From NCBI RefSeq assembly GCF_907164915.1, contig NC_061868.1, positions 31,276,439 through 31,340,438 of the forward strand: DNA of 64,000 nucleotides, read 5' to 3'. The notes beneath the pieces were generated by a model. That model did no database searches and was not told where the DNA came from. It saw only the letters and a list, made by a program, of their open reading frames with translations. The translations under genes were made by a program, and so were the position numbers. This DNA comes from Impatiens glandulifera. Its lineage: Eukaryota > Streptophyta > Magnoliopsida > Ericales > Balsaminaceae. Shown one piece after another: positions 13,259 to 25,340 of the stretch; position 1 is the stretch's first letter, and each line of letters starts with the position of its first letter.

Positions 13259-13386
13259 AGTTAGAAATCAGGAATGTTTTAGGTCAAACAGGGTTTAGAA
13301 ATCAGGAATGTAGGTCCAAACATGAGTTTGGAAATCAGGAATGTAAGTCCAAACAGAGTTTAGAAATCAGGAATGTAAGTCCAAAT
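13259..13386. repeat. Four-copy ~33-bp minisatellite
   Basis: Four degenerate direct repeats of a unit containing TTAGAAATCAGGAATGTA and GGTCCAAACA. The first unit starts near 13259 and the array ends at the boundary of the distal duplicated block. The flanking 12760-13258 is AT-rich with TA runs (about 12896-12920 and 13112-13134) and has no gene. Confidence 0.8.
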
Positions 13387-14500
13387 GGGTGCCATCCTTT
13401 TTACTTTACACCGACTTCTCTTTCTCTCACACGTTGCACAATAAGTCTGGGGAACAAGTTTGGTGAACGTGTGGGTGACAGTACAATATCTCACAGAGAT
13501 GTTAGTTTGATAAAAAAGAGAATTTTATTCCAAACAAAAATTAAACCAGAATGTTCATGTTTTTATTCGGATAACATTATTCCTTAATCACTCAAGACTC
13601 GTTTAGAATGAAATAGTTTATATTCTAATGATAAGCAATATCGTATACTTTCTTTTTATATATGATAAATCACATTAATTTATAATAAAAAATAAAAAAT
13701 TAAGCCTATAGTTGTATTGATTTTCATTTAAAAAAAAATATTAAAATATTATATTATATTTATCTACAAAATATAATTATGTAAAGTAGTTAAAAAAATA
13801 TTTAAACAAAAAATAAATATAAAAATATAAACAAAATAAAAAAATTCAAAATATTTAATATTTATAATTACAAATAAACTTTCAATATGTTAAATAAAAT
13901 AAAACATTTAATTCTTATTACTTATTTATTTTTTGGATTAATATAAATAAAATATATTATATTATATTATATAATAAAAATAAAAATAAAAAAATAAAAA
14001 ATCTACTAAAGTAGCTTAGTATAATAGTCGGTTTAAAGAGAAGATGTCACAATTTTTTTTATTAAATCTGGTTCTTCCTATTATAATATATATATATATA
14101 TATATATAATAAAAGTTAAAATAATAAAAAATTATTTTAGAATCAAATATATTTTATTTTATATCAAATTACAAAATAAGTAATTTTTTTATACTGACCT
14201 ATTTTTATACATTTATATATAAAATAAATAAGTTTATATTTATTTATAGTTTAAACTTTTTTATGTATGTATTTTAAAACTTTTTTTCTCAATTTCTTTA
14301 TTCTTAATTCACTTTATTAAAAAAATATAAATTTAATTCATACATATTTCTACTTTTTATATAAATATATTATATTATACTATTAAAAAATAAATATATG
14401 GTCAGATTTATCTATAAATGGATAAGTTTAAATTTTAACATAAAATAAGAGCATTGATAATAAAATTATAACAAATATCATATTTTAAATTATTTTTAAT
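13387..14500. repeat. Diverged duplication, distal copy
   Basis: Second copy of the GIF upstream block, about 1.6 kb further upstream. It keeps the CT-rich leader-like stretch (about 13413-13432), GTTTGATAAAAAAG near 13505, TTCCTTAATCACTCAAGACTC near 13581, and the AT-rich distal part up to about 14490. No GIF coding exon accompanies it: the sequence on its 13259-13386 side is a minisatellite, not exon 1. A TA microsatellite lies at about 14084-14108. Confidence 0.75.
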
Positions 14501-14608
14501 ATGGGAGGATAATGTCACTAAGCTCAAGTATAAGAGATAAAAGTGGTTTCTACTTAAAACACCTATCTATTTTTATTTAGTATTTTCATAATAATAAAAT
14601 TAGATGTT

Positions 14609-15870
14609 TGTAACATCCATAAATCCCTCCGGGGAGTGTTCTAAATTTTTATGTTTCTAACTGTGTATTGGAAATATTTAAAATATTTGTAAAAAAATGC
14701 ATTTTTATTTTTTAAAACTAATTATAAAACTAATTATTTTTTAAACAATCTTATATTTAAAATAATCAAATTGTAATTTGATTAAAAAATATATTTATTT
14801 CAAATTAATAAAAAATAATTAATTTAGAAGACGGTTTATTTGACTATAGAGTCACCAATTGATTTTAGTTTCAATAAAATGAATTGTATGCGTATATAAA
14901 CGTAATTTATTAGATATTCTTTTGGGTTTGATGTTTGATTACCCTTGAAAAAGGCTTTTGCGTTATATCTTATGTGTCTGTTAAATAATTGTCTTTACGT
15001 CATAAAATTTTGTTTATTTCAATGGAAATTTAGTTTTTTATGTTTTATTTAACTAATTATTTTTAAAATTTTAGACATGTATTGATTTTTCTTGCATTTA
15101 AAATTATAAAATAATATTTAAATGCAACTTGCGATTAATGTCGGGAATTATTAATGAAAGTAAAAGAATTTGGATAATACTCTTGAACACTTTAGGAAGC
15201 TTATGATGATCCAAATCCAAGCTTTAGAGTCTTACATAACAATTTTAAAAATATTTCTATGGCGATTTTGTAATAGTTGGATTCGAGGCTTGAGATTTTA
15301 ATCATTGCCTTCGTCTTGGACAGGGATGCCTATTTATAGGCAACCAATGTCAGTTGGAGGAACAAGTAAATCGAATTTGAGACAAAATGTCATTAATGAC
15401 TTTTGTCTTCATTAGATTGTTCTTATCCTTTGAGGTCATGATTGAGCTTATGACTATTGGTGAAATGACCACCAGACTAGGGTGATCATTTCAAGATTTG
15501 AATCAATTTGTTTGTTGGCGTATCAATGGAGTTTCAATTTTAAAAAATCAAAAGTTTCGATCGATATTTATCTATTCGTCGCAAGGAAGAAGCCGATCCG
15601 AGGTCGCAGACTCGACGTTCAATTTTCTATCCGCGTTTTGTCAACGTACAACGTCTCCTTTGCATTTTGACTAATGGAGTTGCCTCGGGCATTAACTGAT
15701 CTGGTGCTACGCAATAACGATTGAATTTCGTCGTAGTAGGTGACGCGGTTGGTATTCGTCCGTTGAATGGAGGTCAACGCTGCATCGGATGGTTGTGTGG
15801 TCTACTACATCTACTTCTTCTAGTTTCGACTACACTAGATTATACCTCTTTTCCAGCTTTTGAGCTTATT
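14609..15870 (-). mobile_element. Solo or terminal LTR, family L copy A (internally deleted)
   Basis: On the plus strand this starts TGTAACATCC and follows, block by block, the sequence at 16999-18899, and the reverse complement of 43700-46421. Shared blocks include an AT-rich region with AAAATAATCAAATT, TTTTTCTTGCATTTAAAATT near 15088, a TATA-like palindrome CTATTTATAG (15329-15338), and the GATCATTTCA and GGAAGAAG blocks around 15483-15590. The LTR reads on the minus strand, judged from the TATA box and CA end of the best copy. Relative to the other copies it lacks the GAGAGCTC-type tandem array. The right end is approximate and no target duplication was identified. Confidence 0.65.
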
Positions 15871-16594
15871 TGAAATCGGTTTTTCTTCACTAAATTTGTT
15901 TTATTTTATTTTACAAAATTTACACAATTATTTTAATACACATAAACATTTATTTTGTCTATTTATTTGTATAATTCGTGGTTTTATAAATAATTAATTT
16001 GTGATTTAAATGGATACAATATTAACCAACTTATTTATTTAATTTATTTGAGTCCTCTTAAAACTAATTTGAAATAAAATGAATACAACACATATCTCAA
16101 ACTATTTATTTTGGTCATAACTTAATTTTAATTAATTTGACTTAATTATCACAATAGTTATCCTATTTAATTATTTTGTTTTGGCCTTAACTTAATTATT
16201 TTTAATTTATTTATTCAAAAATAATTATTTAAAATTTGGATAGTCAAGATTTATCGTTTACAAAATGTCTTTTTCGAACCGAGTTTAAAAAAAAACAAAC
16301 TAGTTTTTTTTGAAAATATGAGTTTGAGTTTTGATATATGGACATTGTATTTTCTTACCAAATTCATAGTTCTGTTATGTGAGTAATAGAATGATAGAAC
16401 CTGGAGATTCATAGTGAATGTTGGTGTCTCCATGCAATTATTCATAATTATCAATCTTTTATGTTTTGATAATCATCCTAACAAGAATTAATTCTTGACC
16501 TAGGTTGTTTTACTTTATCTTGTTTATGAATTTTAACAAAGTATTTGTACAAGTCAATATACAATATACAGAAACTTTTAAAATGATTTTGCAT
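15871..16594. other. AT-rich spacer, no gene seen
   Basis: AT-rich DNA between the two LTR copies. The short frame at 16251-16454 (minus) has no recognisable domain. No PBS or PPT was found that would make the flanking LTRs a single element. Confidence 0.5.
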
Positions 16595-16998
16595 GAATGA
16601 TCACATATATTGTCGAGAGAGACTTTTTATATTGATTTAACGTGAATATCATCAGATTATTTATGTCAAATAATATTTTAGAACTTTCAACCAATAGTAT
16701 TTAATTGGTTAATTTTTTTAGAACAATCATATATAAATGGTCTTAGTTAATGTCAATAGACAAGACTTGACGTAATATGAATATCCATATATTATTCACA
16801 TATATTATTAACAAATAATATTTTGGAGTGATCATGATTGATAGTACTATAAGTAAATATGTTCAATTTGACGTAAATGTTGATAAACTATTCAAGTGAT
16901 TTAATAACAAGTCATATTTAGGGTGATCATGTATAAACGATTGAGATAGTATAATGATAAGTTTGATTTTACGTGAATGTTAATAAACTATTCACATG
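16595..16998. repeat. Degenerate ~100-130-bp tandem repeats
   Basis: Three to four diverged direct repeats abut the end of LTR copy B. Each holds a TGATCATGT/TGATCACAT block, a TTGA-TTTAACGTGAAT block and a TAATAAACTATTCACAT-like block (for example at 16621-16650, 16755-16800, 16868-16900 and 16965-16997). No coding potential. Confidence 0.6.
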
Positions 16999-18899
16999 TG
17001 TAACCTCTGAAAAACCCTTGTCTAGAAAAAAACTCGAGGTTCAAGAATTTTAATATTTGTTTGTGTGTCGAGCATCTTTTTAATAAAATATTATTTAAAA
17101 ACATTTATAGAAATATGTCTCAACATTTTGAAATTAATTACTACAATAAATATTTTTTTATCAAATTTGGACAATCTTTTAAATTTAAAATAATCAACTT
17201 ATAATTTGATTAAAGAAATATGTATTTTTAAATTAATTAATTTGAAATATTATTCCTTTAATAGAAGAGTCGTCGATTAATTTTTAATTTAAAATCAATA
17301 AAAATTATACGTTTACAAACGTATATTTGACAATAGTTTCTTTTAGGGTTTTAAAATAAAAATTAATTTTGGAAATTTTAAATTTTAACCAAATAGTCTC
17401 TAAGACCAGTCCTCTCAGTCTTGGGTGCAATTTTCCTTGATCTCGAGCTGAAAACCCTCGATCATGGGTGAAGGTCCCTCAACCGAGGTGCAAGAACTCT
17501 CAGTCAAGGCGTGTGAGGCTCTCGGTCCTATGCGGGAGGCTCTCGGTCGGATGTGGGAGGCTCTCGGTCAGATGCGAGAGGCTCTTAATCCTAGACGTGA
17601 GGCTCTCAATCGGATGCGGGATTTCTTGGTCATAGGTGTGAGGAGCTCTTGGTCTTGGGTGGGAGGCTCTTAATTTAATGCGGGAGTTCTCGGTCCTAGG
17701 TGCGAGGAGCTCTCGGTTCTGTGTGAGGGGCTCTCGGTCCGGTGTAAGGGAGGGTTCAATTTTCTTAGTCCTAAATAAAATCCTGGTCGAGCCCACGGTC
17801 AGACGTCAAGAACATCAAATTGTAGGTTTTATGTTTTCGATTGGGACCTTGATCCTTTGATCTAAGTGCATGAGAAGTTTCGTCTAGTCCTAAATATTAT
17901 TTATAACATCATCATGATGTATCATTCGACCGAGATGATGCCCCATTCAACCCAAATAGTTTTGATACAAAAAACGTGTTTTTGAGTTTTAAGGTTTAAT
18001 GAAGCGTAAGGAGTTTGTTAATAACTTCCTTATGCTTCATTTGGTTGAATGAAATCAAAACATGAACACTAGTTGTTCGTTTTAACCAATTTAAAAACTG
18101 ATTTTTTTTTATTTTTCTTTAAAACTATTAGTTTTTGATCAAACATGATGGAGATGACATGGAATTGTTTGAATATATATTCCTAACATCTTTAGAAACC
18201 TGTTATGAAAGTTTTTGCAGAAACTCTATTTTGAAAAATTTCAAAATCAAATTTGGGTATTTCTTCTTTAGGTAGATTGGTTATGTTTTGTTTCAATAGA
18301 AAACTTATAAATAATCTTAGACCGTTTTCCAATCAAGAAATTAGATAATCAATTAGAAATTACAATATGATTGGAAGCTTACTATGAGTTTGAGAACACT
18401 CATTAACTTTTTTAGAAGTTTCCTAAATGCTTGGATCCGATCTTTACACAAAATTTTCAAAATATCAGAAAAACTTGAAGATATTCAATGACGAATTTTG
18501 TTCTAGATCGATTGAGGACTTGGAAGTGGATCTCTTGCTTTCGGTTTGCCCAGAGGAGGCTATTTATAGCCTCCTAAGGTCAGTTGATCGACCAAGTGAC
18601 CTTGATTTAGTCAAAAGACCATTAATGTATTTTGTTTAATCTTCGACTAGTTGCCCGTATAGGCAATGATGTTACCTCAAAGTGTAAAGAAAATGAACAC
18701 CGGAGTATGATGATCATTTCACCTTTTGAATGGAGTCAAATGTTAGAGAAACGACAAAGTTCCATTTTTGAAAAATCAAAGATAAAATCTTTTCTTATCC
18801 TATTTATCGTCGTGAGGAAGAAGGAAAACCAGGCGAAACGACGTCATTTTGGGCCAAAGCGCGGAAACCTAGGTGTTCCGTCCGCATTCGACTCCCCAG
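16999..18899 (-). mobile_element. LTR family L copy B, truncated by a copia element
   Basis: Starts TGTAACCTCTG on the plus strand and matches the reverse complement of the LTR at 43700-46421: an AT-rich terminal part, a tandem array of GAGGCTCTCGGTC-type units (about 17400-17760), the AAACATGAACA and GTTTTAACCAATT blocks near 18060, the TATA-like CTATTTATAG at 18559-18568, and AACGACGTCATTTTGG near 18837. At about 18899 homology stops and copia integrase sequence begins, so the LTR was cut by that insertion or joined to it by a deletion. The proximal AT-rich terminus shows no primer-binding site, so this is a solo or 3' LTR. Confidence 0.7.
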
Positions 18900-21289
18900 C
18901 AAAACGGAGTTGCTAAGCGCATGAATCGAACATTGATGGATAAGTCTCGGTGCATACTTTTTGGGGCAGGTTTGTCCAAGTCCTTCTAGGGTGAAGCTGT
19001 AATGACAACAACATATTTGGTGAATCGATGTCCATCGACAACAATTGAGTTCAAAATCCTAAAGACATGTGGACTAGTAAGCCTTCGGATATGTCTCATC
19101 TTAGACCATTTCGATGCACATCCTTTGCTCATCAAAAAGAAGGCAAGTTAGAGCCAAGAAATGTTAAGTGTGTGTTCATTGGTTATCCTCAAGGAGTGAA
19201 AGGTTATAGGTTGTGGTTGAGACAGTCTGGTGGTTTTATAACCATAATCAGTAGAGACGTAGTATTCAATGAAGAGAAGTTTATGTGTCTCTCAAAATCA
19301 ATCTAGAACTAATCACGGTAACTCAGGTATAAGCGAGAAGAGAACAAATGCATATTCAATTCCATTAATGTTTTAGGAAGTCAATGGTATTGGTCAAATA
19401 GAGAGTAATACATGGAATCATGGTCAGGTGGAGTCACTGGTTTTAGATCAAGACACTAAAATGGATGCTGATAATAATGAGGAGTTTACTGGTACAAATG
19501 TTGAACCTATTGCGGCACAAGACGAGGAAGTTATAGCTTAGTGAAAGCTAGTTATCAACTCGCAAAGGACAGAGAAATGAGGAAATCAAAACCCATCAAG
19601 AGGTACGTGTTCTCAACTTATACCAATATATTGGCATATGCGTTTATAAAAGCAGTTGAGTTAGAAAAAATTAAGTCGGAAGATTACAAAGAGGTTTTGA
19701 GTTCTAGTGATAGATCCAAGTGGATGGAAGCTATGAAAGAAGAAATTAATTCTCTTTATAGGAATTCAACTTGGGAGATTGTTCCGAGGCCTGTCAAGCA
19801 ATATGTGATCAAATGCAAGTGAATATAAGATCAAAGAAGTTATTTCGATTCAGGAAGGGGTCAAGTACAAAGCAAGATTAGTTGTTAAGGCTCTTAAAAA
19901 GAAAAAGTGGACTATAATGAGATCTTCTCACCAGTTGTCAAGTACAAAACCTTTCGGATCATGCTCTCGCTGGTAACTCAGTTCGATCTTGAGCTATAAC
20001 AGATGAATGTTAATGGAGCAGCCCAAATGGTTCAAAGTTCAGCAAGAGAAGAACATGGTATGTCTGCTTAAGAAGTCGTTGTATGGACTCAAACAATCAC
20101 CAAAGCAGTGGTACCTAAGGTTTGATGCGTTTATTACTCAACAAAGCTGTATGAGGAGCATATATAATACTTGTTTATATTTCAGATGAAATAGTATACT
20201 TGAAGCTAATTATCTTCTACTATATGTAGATGATATGCTACTATATGTAGATGATATGTTACTAATCATCAAAAAAGTTTCAAGTGTGAAGAAGTTGAAG
20301 ACTGTTCTAAGTTCCGAGTTCGATATTAAGGACTTAGGAAAAGCTGCTAAGATTCTTGTGATAAAGATTAGCAGAGACAAGAAGAATGGTGTATTGACTC
20401 TCAACCAGCAAGACTATCTCGAGAAGGTGATTGACAAGTTCGAAATTCGAGGAGCCAAGCCATCAAAGTTGCCGATCACGAATTAGTATCTGATGTCGTT
20501 TGTGAACTCGGCAAAAACTAGGTCAAATCAGACTTAAATGGAAAATGTTACGTATTCAAGTGCAGCTGAGTCTGTGATGTACTCAATGGTCTGTACCAGG
20601 CCAGATTTAACACATGGGATTAGTGTCTTGAGCAGATTTATGGCGAGTCCAGACCGTGAACATTGGCTCGCAATGAAGTGGTTACTAGGATACATAGACT
20701 CAACTACTAATGTGGGAATATGTTACAAGAAAAGAAGTGGTGCAGAGGTTAGTATAATTGGTTACGTGAACTCAGACTATGCAGGAGATAAAGACTCAAG
20801 GAAATCCACTTTAACTTTCTATCTTTTGGTGAATGATAATTGCATCAATTGGAAGAGTCAGTTGTAATCTATAGTGGCTTTATCAACAACAGAAGTCGAA
20901 TATATCGCAGCAACTAAAGCTGTAAAGGAAGCAATGTAGCTTTAAGGTGTGCTACAAGAACTGAAAATGTTCAAAGGACCTGCAACAATGTTCACAGATA
21001 GCCAAAGTGCACTACACTTGTGCCGAAATCCTGTGTTCCATGACAGAACAAAACACATTGATATCAAGTATCATTTCATTCGAGAGAAGATAGCACAATG
21101 GGTGATTTCAATCAGCAAGGTTGAAACAGAAAATAACCTAGCTGATGTTGGAACCAAGCTATTACCTCTAAGTAATTCAAACATTATTCAGATTTTCTTA
21201 GAGTTTAAGAGACATAGTGCAATGAAGACTTCGAGCAATATTCAATTTCACTAGAACAAAAGAATGACCCTTCAACCCAATGTGAAGAT
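18900..21289 (+). pseudogene. Ty1/copia pol remnant (integrase, RT, RNase H)
   Basis: Plus-strand copia pol in the usual order but broken by stops and frameshifts. The integrase end is at 18905-19306 (NGVAKRMNRTLM, then EPRNVKCVFIGYPQGVKGYR). The RT follows: 19680-19822 (SSSDRSKWMEAMKEEINSL), 20030-20110 (LLKKSLYGLKQSPKQWY) and 20217-20486 with the catalytic YVDD. RNase H and the pol end are at 20538-20867 and 20949-21254 ([15 protein letters not shown]). The YVDDMLL block is duplicated in frame. Gag, protease and the 5' LTR are absent; the left end abuts LTR copy B. It cannot encode a working polyprotein. Confidence 0.92.
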
Positions 21290-21630
21290 TGTTGATAGGA
21301 CAGACCCAATTAAATAGGTTCAATTAAATGAAGTGTTCAAGACTTAAGTTTGTTAGGTTAGTTAGGACAAACTACTTATATATAGATAAGTAATTCACAC
21401 AAGATATTGAGAGATTTTATATATGTGAGTGATAAATATATAGAACAAGGGTGTAATTGAAACGTTTGATTGTGATAGTGGAATTGAATTCCTAACCGAG
21501 CTTGACGGAGACATAGACTATTTTTTGGGCCGAACATCGATATCAATTTTCGTGTTGTTTTACTCATTGTGGTTTCTTACTGTTATATTTCTCAGTTATT
21601 TGATTGATTAGTTAGAAAATATTCCCAACA
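21290..21630 (+). mobile_element. 3' LTR of the copia element
   Basis: A 341-bp segment right after the copia pol end, opening TGTTGATAGG and closing TTCCCAACA, so it has the 5-bp terminal inverted repeat TGTTG/CAACA of an LTR. A TATA-like TATATATAGATAAG lies at about 21378-21391. The 5' partner LTR is not in the window, so no age estimate from LTR divergence is possible. Confidence 0.8.
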
Positions 21631-22177
21631 AACTAGTTCTTTCATACTTGTTTCCTATCAAAACTTTCAGATAGTCAAAAATGAAGGTTCATAAATTAGC
21701 CACTTATAATGATTTCAATATTATACTCTTCAAATTATTATTATTATTATTTTCTCCATAACTTGAATTAATTAGCTATTCCACAGTCACACATTTTTTT
21801 TCTACCAATATAATCTCTTATTGAGAATCAACAAATTGCTTGCCCTAAAAAGAAATTTACAACATTATCTTCCATTGTTCTATGATAAACATCAGTTTTG
21901 AATTAAAAAAATACTAATTTTTATAGTGGAAGATTAACTAAATTAATCTTTTAAAAAGTTAAATGGAAATGGAAATTTATTATTCAATGACAAGTGAGAT
22001 TAGGAGGTTGTTAGGTAGTGTGGGTTAAAAAATATTAATTGGTCTTGATATAAAGATGGTCAATTGTTTTTAGTAAAAATAAATAAATTAAGTTTTAAAT
22101 GACTTCTGATTAATTTCACTATAAATTCTAAGTGATGAAATTGAGATAAAAAAAATATTCAATACCCAAATAAAATG

Positions 22178-22317
22178 GTACTTTTCCTTTTAGGTGATAG
22201 AAAAATAGAAGAAACTCTCAAGTGTGAAGAAGAACCACATAGGATAGGGTATCATCTGCACAGTATACAGTAAGTAATTCATGAGATAGACATGTGCAAA
22301 CACATATATTTGGTGTA
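22178..22317. repeat. Direct repeat, copy 1 (partner at 22868-23001)
   Basis: Starts GTACTTTTCCTTTTAGGTGAT. It shares with 22868-23001 the blocks ATAGGGT, ATCTGCACAGTATACAGTAA, GTAATTCATG, GATAGACATGTGC and ATTTGGTGT in the same order and orientation, with scattered substitutions. The intervening 550 bp is unique. The nature of the repeat is unknown. Confidence 0.8.
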
Positions 22318-22867
22318 GTAATTGCCCAATCTCTAACCAAAACATAAGGCAAAAAATCTCACTTATTTCCTTTTTTTTAAGAAAGGAATACTTACTAACC
22401 AGACCTGAATAAATGCTCCAAACTAGAGAAAAGAAAATCCAAATTTTCCAAACATATCAGGGAAACCAAAAAAAGAACAAATTTACCATAAAAATACTTC
22501 AATATATCCTGTCAAGAAAACTTTTTTTTAAAACTATTTTTTTTTCCCTAGAGCAGGCTAACACAATATGGCATCAAAGTGACCGAAACTCATTGAAGGT
22601 GTTTACATTGGGAATAAAACTATGAGACATAAACCTCTCAAGTCCAAACATTTTTCACTTGGGCTACCTTGACTATAGTCTAAGCCAATAATCTGTTGCA
22701 TGCATGTACATTAGCAATATTAAGTTGGAGAATCAAGCTAATAAGATTAGATTAGACTAGATGAAGACCACAATAACCATGCAATGGAATCAAAGTTTGC
22801 AACCTGCCCAAGAAAATATGCAAAATAAAATAATAATAGGACAATGAACTGTCGAGCAAAAAAATTA

Positions 22868-23001
22868 GTACTTTTCCTTTGAGGTGATCGAAAAGAAAAT
22901 ATCAAGTGTCAAGAAGAATTACATGGGATAGGGTGCGATCTGCACAGTATACAGTAAGTAATTCATGGGATAGACATGTGCGAACACCATCTATTTGGTG
23001 T
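22868..23001. repeat. Direct repeat, copy 2 (partner at 22178-22317)
   Basis: Second copy of the 140-bp unit, in the same orientation 690 bp downstream of the first. The most conserved part is the block around ATCTGCACAGTATACAG. It has no coding potential and no recognised element type. Confidence 0.8.
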
Positions 23002-23263
23002 TAATCATGCAAATCCATGTATGGATGTCTGACTTTCGATAATATATACAATGAAGAAAGAGATCAAAGAAGCTTGGATCCATGAAAAAGATACCAGGGT
23101 CAGAAACTAACTGTATAAATACTAAACAACTCTTACAACCCTTCAGCTTGTAAAATTCAGTCAGAGGATGAATTCCAATGGTTAGCCTCTGCCACACAAA
23201 GAGCTGAAGACAAGAAAAATAAATAAATCAATAAATAAAGCATGAGGGGGAAACCAATTACTC

Positions 23264-24895
23264 TGTTACAGATAAAAAGGATTGATCCTAATAGTATAAA
23301 GAAGTCCTTAAATTCTTATATAATAGATGGTTACATAGAGACTACCTTTATAAATAGCTCTTTACAAATAGCTCTGGTATTAAATTTTCGGATTACGTTT
23401 TGGAAAAATTACATTGAGTTAGTATTATTAAAATTCTCATCTTATTCTTCTCCTGGCATCGCATCCCCATCTTGATCCTTCTTTAATATCTTTTCCGATT
23501 GATTTATCAGAGCTGTTGATTCTCTAATTGTGGTTTGTAAAATTGACAAAATATTTTTCTCTTCATCAACTCTTTCCGCAAGCATTGATACAACTATTCT
23601 GCTCATGCAAGATCCATCAAGAATAATTCTTGAAGCACAAAGATTTGATACAACATGGACAAGACAATATACATGCCTTATTCTGCGCACAAAGGTAAAA
23701 TAAAATTTGACATCCCAGAATTCGACGGAGAAAAGGTAGATGAATGGATATGTGCAACGGAGGAATATTTCAGGGTTAACAACATACCAACCGACATTTA
23801 ACCACGAATCGCAAGATTGTATTTCAGCGATAAGGCCAGGTTATGGTCTTACAATTTTAGAGCTCGTTTAAATGCTGATATGGTGATTACATGGAATTTT
23901 ATTTAAATTGAAATGATAAAACAATTTAGTTTATGTTTGGAAGATGATGATGCCTTGACAGATGAACAAATGTTCGATCAACTAATTCTAATAGAAGAAA
24001 ATTCAGAAAATTATTCAGTACATGGTGAAGAAAACTATTCAGAAGATGTGGTACAAATTCTTGAAGGCGAATCGAGTTGTCAAAAATACAACATTATATC
24101 TCAACAAAGAATTCAAGAACAACCTATGGACTCCATTGTAGATTCTACTGATAAAATACCACGAGAAAAACTTCTTAACGAAGCTGAAGAAGCGAATCTT
24201 CACTATCTTAAATTTTCTGAACAAGGTATTCAAGAACGACCTGCGGACTCCCTTGTAGATTCTACCGAGAAAGACCACGAGAGAAGCTTCCTAACGAAGC
24301 TGAAGAAATGACTCGCCTCTAAAATTTTCTGAACAAAGTCTTCAAGAACGACCTCCGGCCTTGTAGATTCTACAGAGAAAAGACCACGAGAGAAGCTTCC
24401 TAACGAAGCTGAAGAAGTGACTCGACACTATCTTAAATTCTACAAAATCAAACACAGACATTGAATGAAAAGATCGCCATCCTAAGCATAGCGATGAGGA
24501 TGACGACTTGAAATATTTCTTCTTTCCGAACTTTAGCGCGAATTAGACGACGAGGACATCGTCGTCTTAATAAGGGGAAGGAATGTTACAGATAGAAATT
24601 ATATTGATCCAATAGTATAAAGAAGTCCTTAAATTCTTATAGTTGTAAGTTCTACCAATTAAATCATATTAGTATTAAATAGTATTTTCATAGTAGTTAG
24701 TTAGAGACTACCTTTATAAATACCTCTTGTATTAAATTTTAGGATTACGTTTTGGAGAAATAATAGTTTTATTACATTGAGTTATTCTAAAAAATCTCAT
24801 CTTATTCTTCTTGGTCGCAACTTATTCTTCTCTTGACATCACATTCCCTTCTTGATCTTTCTTTCATCTCTTTCCCGATCGTTTTATCCGATCAA
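23264..24895 (+). mobile_element. Small non-autonomous gypsy-like LTR retrotransposon
   Basis: A complete small element of about 1.6 kb. The LTRs are at 23264-~23510 and 24584-~24895, both opening TGTTACAGATA and sharing TATAAAGAAGTCCTTAAATT, GGATTACGTTTTGGA and CTCATCTTATTCTTCT. The polypurine tract AAGGGGAAGGAA ends directly at the 3' LTR (24572-24583). A tRNA-Met-type primer site, TATCAGAGC, sits at the end of the 5' LTR near 23505. Between the LTRs is only a decayed gag-like reading frame; no protease, RT or integrase. The 5' LTR lacks an approximately 50-60-bp segment present in the 3' LTR at about 24641-24703. Movement would need enzymes supplied by another element. Confidence 0.85.
23708..24470 (+). 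pseudogene. Gag-like pseudogene with three C-terminal repeats
   Basis: The frame from about 23708 reads FDIPEFDGEKVDEWI...EEYFRVNNIP and then RLYFSDKARLW, matching the gypsy gag pattern (P-x-F-DG-x-x-x-x-x-W ... AE-x-YF ... AxxW). Stops occur after NNIPTDI and after TWNFI. The remaining open frame, 23913-24311, is acidic and ends in tandem repeats of about 110-117 bp (units near 24113, 24230 and 24339) encoding QERPADSLVDSTEK-like peptides; the third copy is out of frame. It belongs to the LTR element around it. Confidence 0.75.
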
Positions 24896-25332
24896 CTTTG
24901 GATGTGGCATAACATAATCATGCAAAAGATCGAACAATGCGGACTTGAGAGAAGCACTCTATAGAAATTCCATTCAGATGAGAAACAGAAAGATAATTCC
25001 TATGGTTCAAAGGTAACTTCTATATTTAGACCAAAAGGAGAACACAATTTGAAATCTCATGATGGTGTAATTGTCTCATATCAAAGAGTTAATGGTACTA
25101 GATGATCATGTATGTACTATAAATAGGGTTGTACTATGACATAGACAATGCTTTTATCCAGGTTACCACAAAGATCATAAAATCTTGACCACATGAATAC
25201 AGTTTTTTTTTTTCATACGACTGATAGGAGACCTCAATGAAATTTTAGAAAATTTTAGAAGCTGGGAAGAAAGAAACCAGTTTGGAATTGCATCATTGTG
25301 GAGACCCTAAGTCATAACTTAAATATTTGATA
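24896..25332. other. Intergenic DNA, nothing recognised
   Basis: No ORF, repeat or RNA could be supported between the LTR element and the hAT-type MITE. Confidence 0.5.
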
Positions 25333-25340
25333 CCATGTTG

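Larger units (their letters stand above)
21631..23263. other. Intergenic DNA with a dispersed direct repeat
   Basis: No gene was recognised. The main structure is a pair of about 140-bp direct repeats (22178-22317 and 22868-23001, listed separately). Short frames at 22413-22625 and 22991-23197 show no domain. Confidence 0.5.

Noticed and set aside
15482..15670. 62-codon ORF MIISRFESI...
   Set aside because: Lies in LTR copy A and is not conserved in frame in copies B and C.
17464..17860. Repetitive open frames on both strands with MREALGxM- or LTESLPH-type peptides
   Set aside because: They are translations of the tandem array inside LTR copy B; the reverse-complement array at 45085-45620 is DNA-level repetition with no conserved frame.
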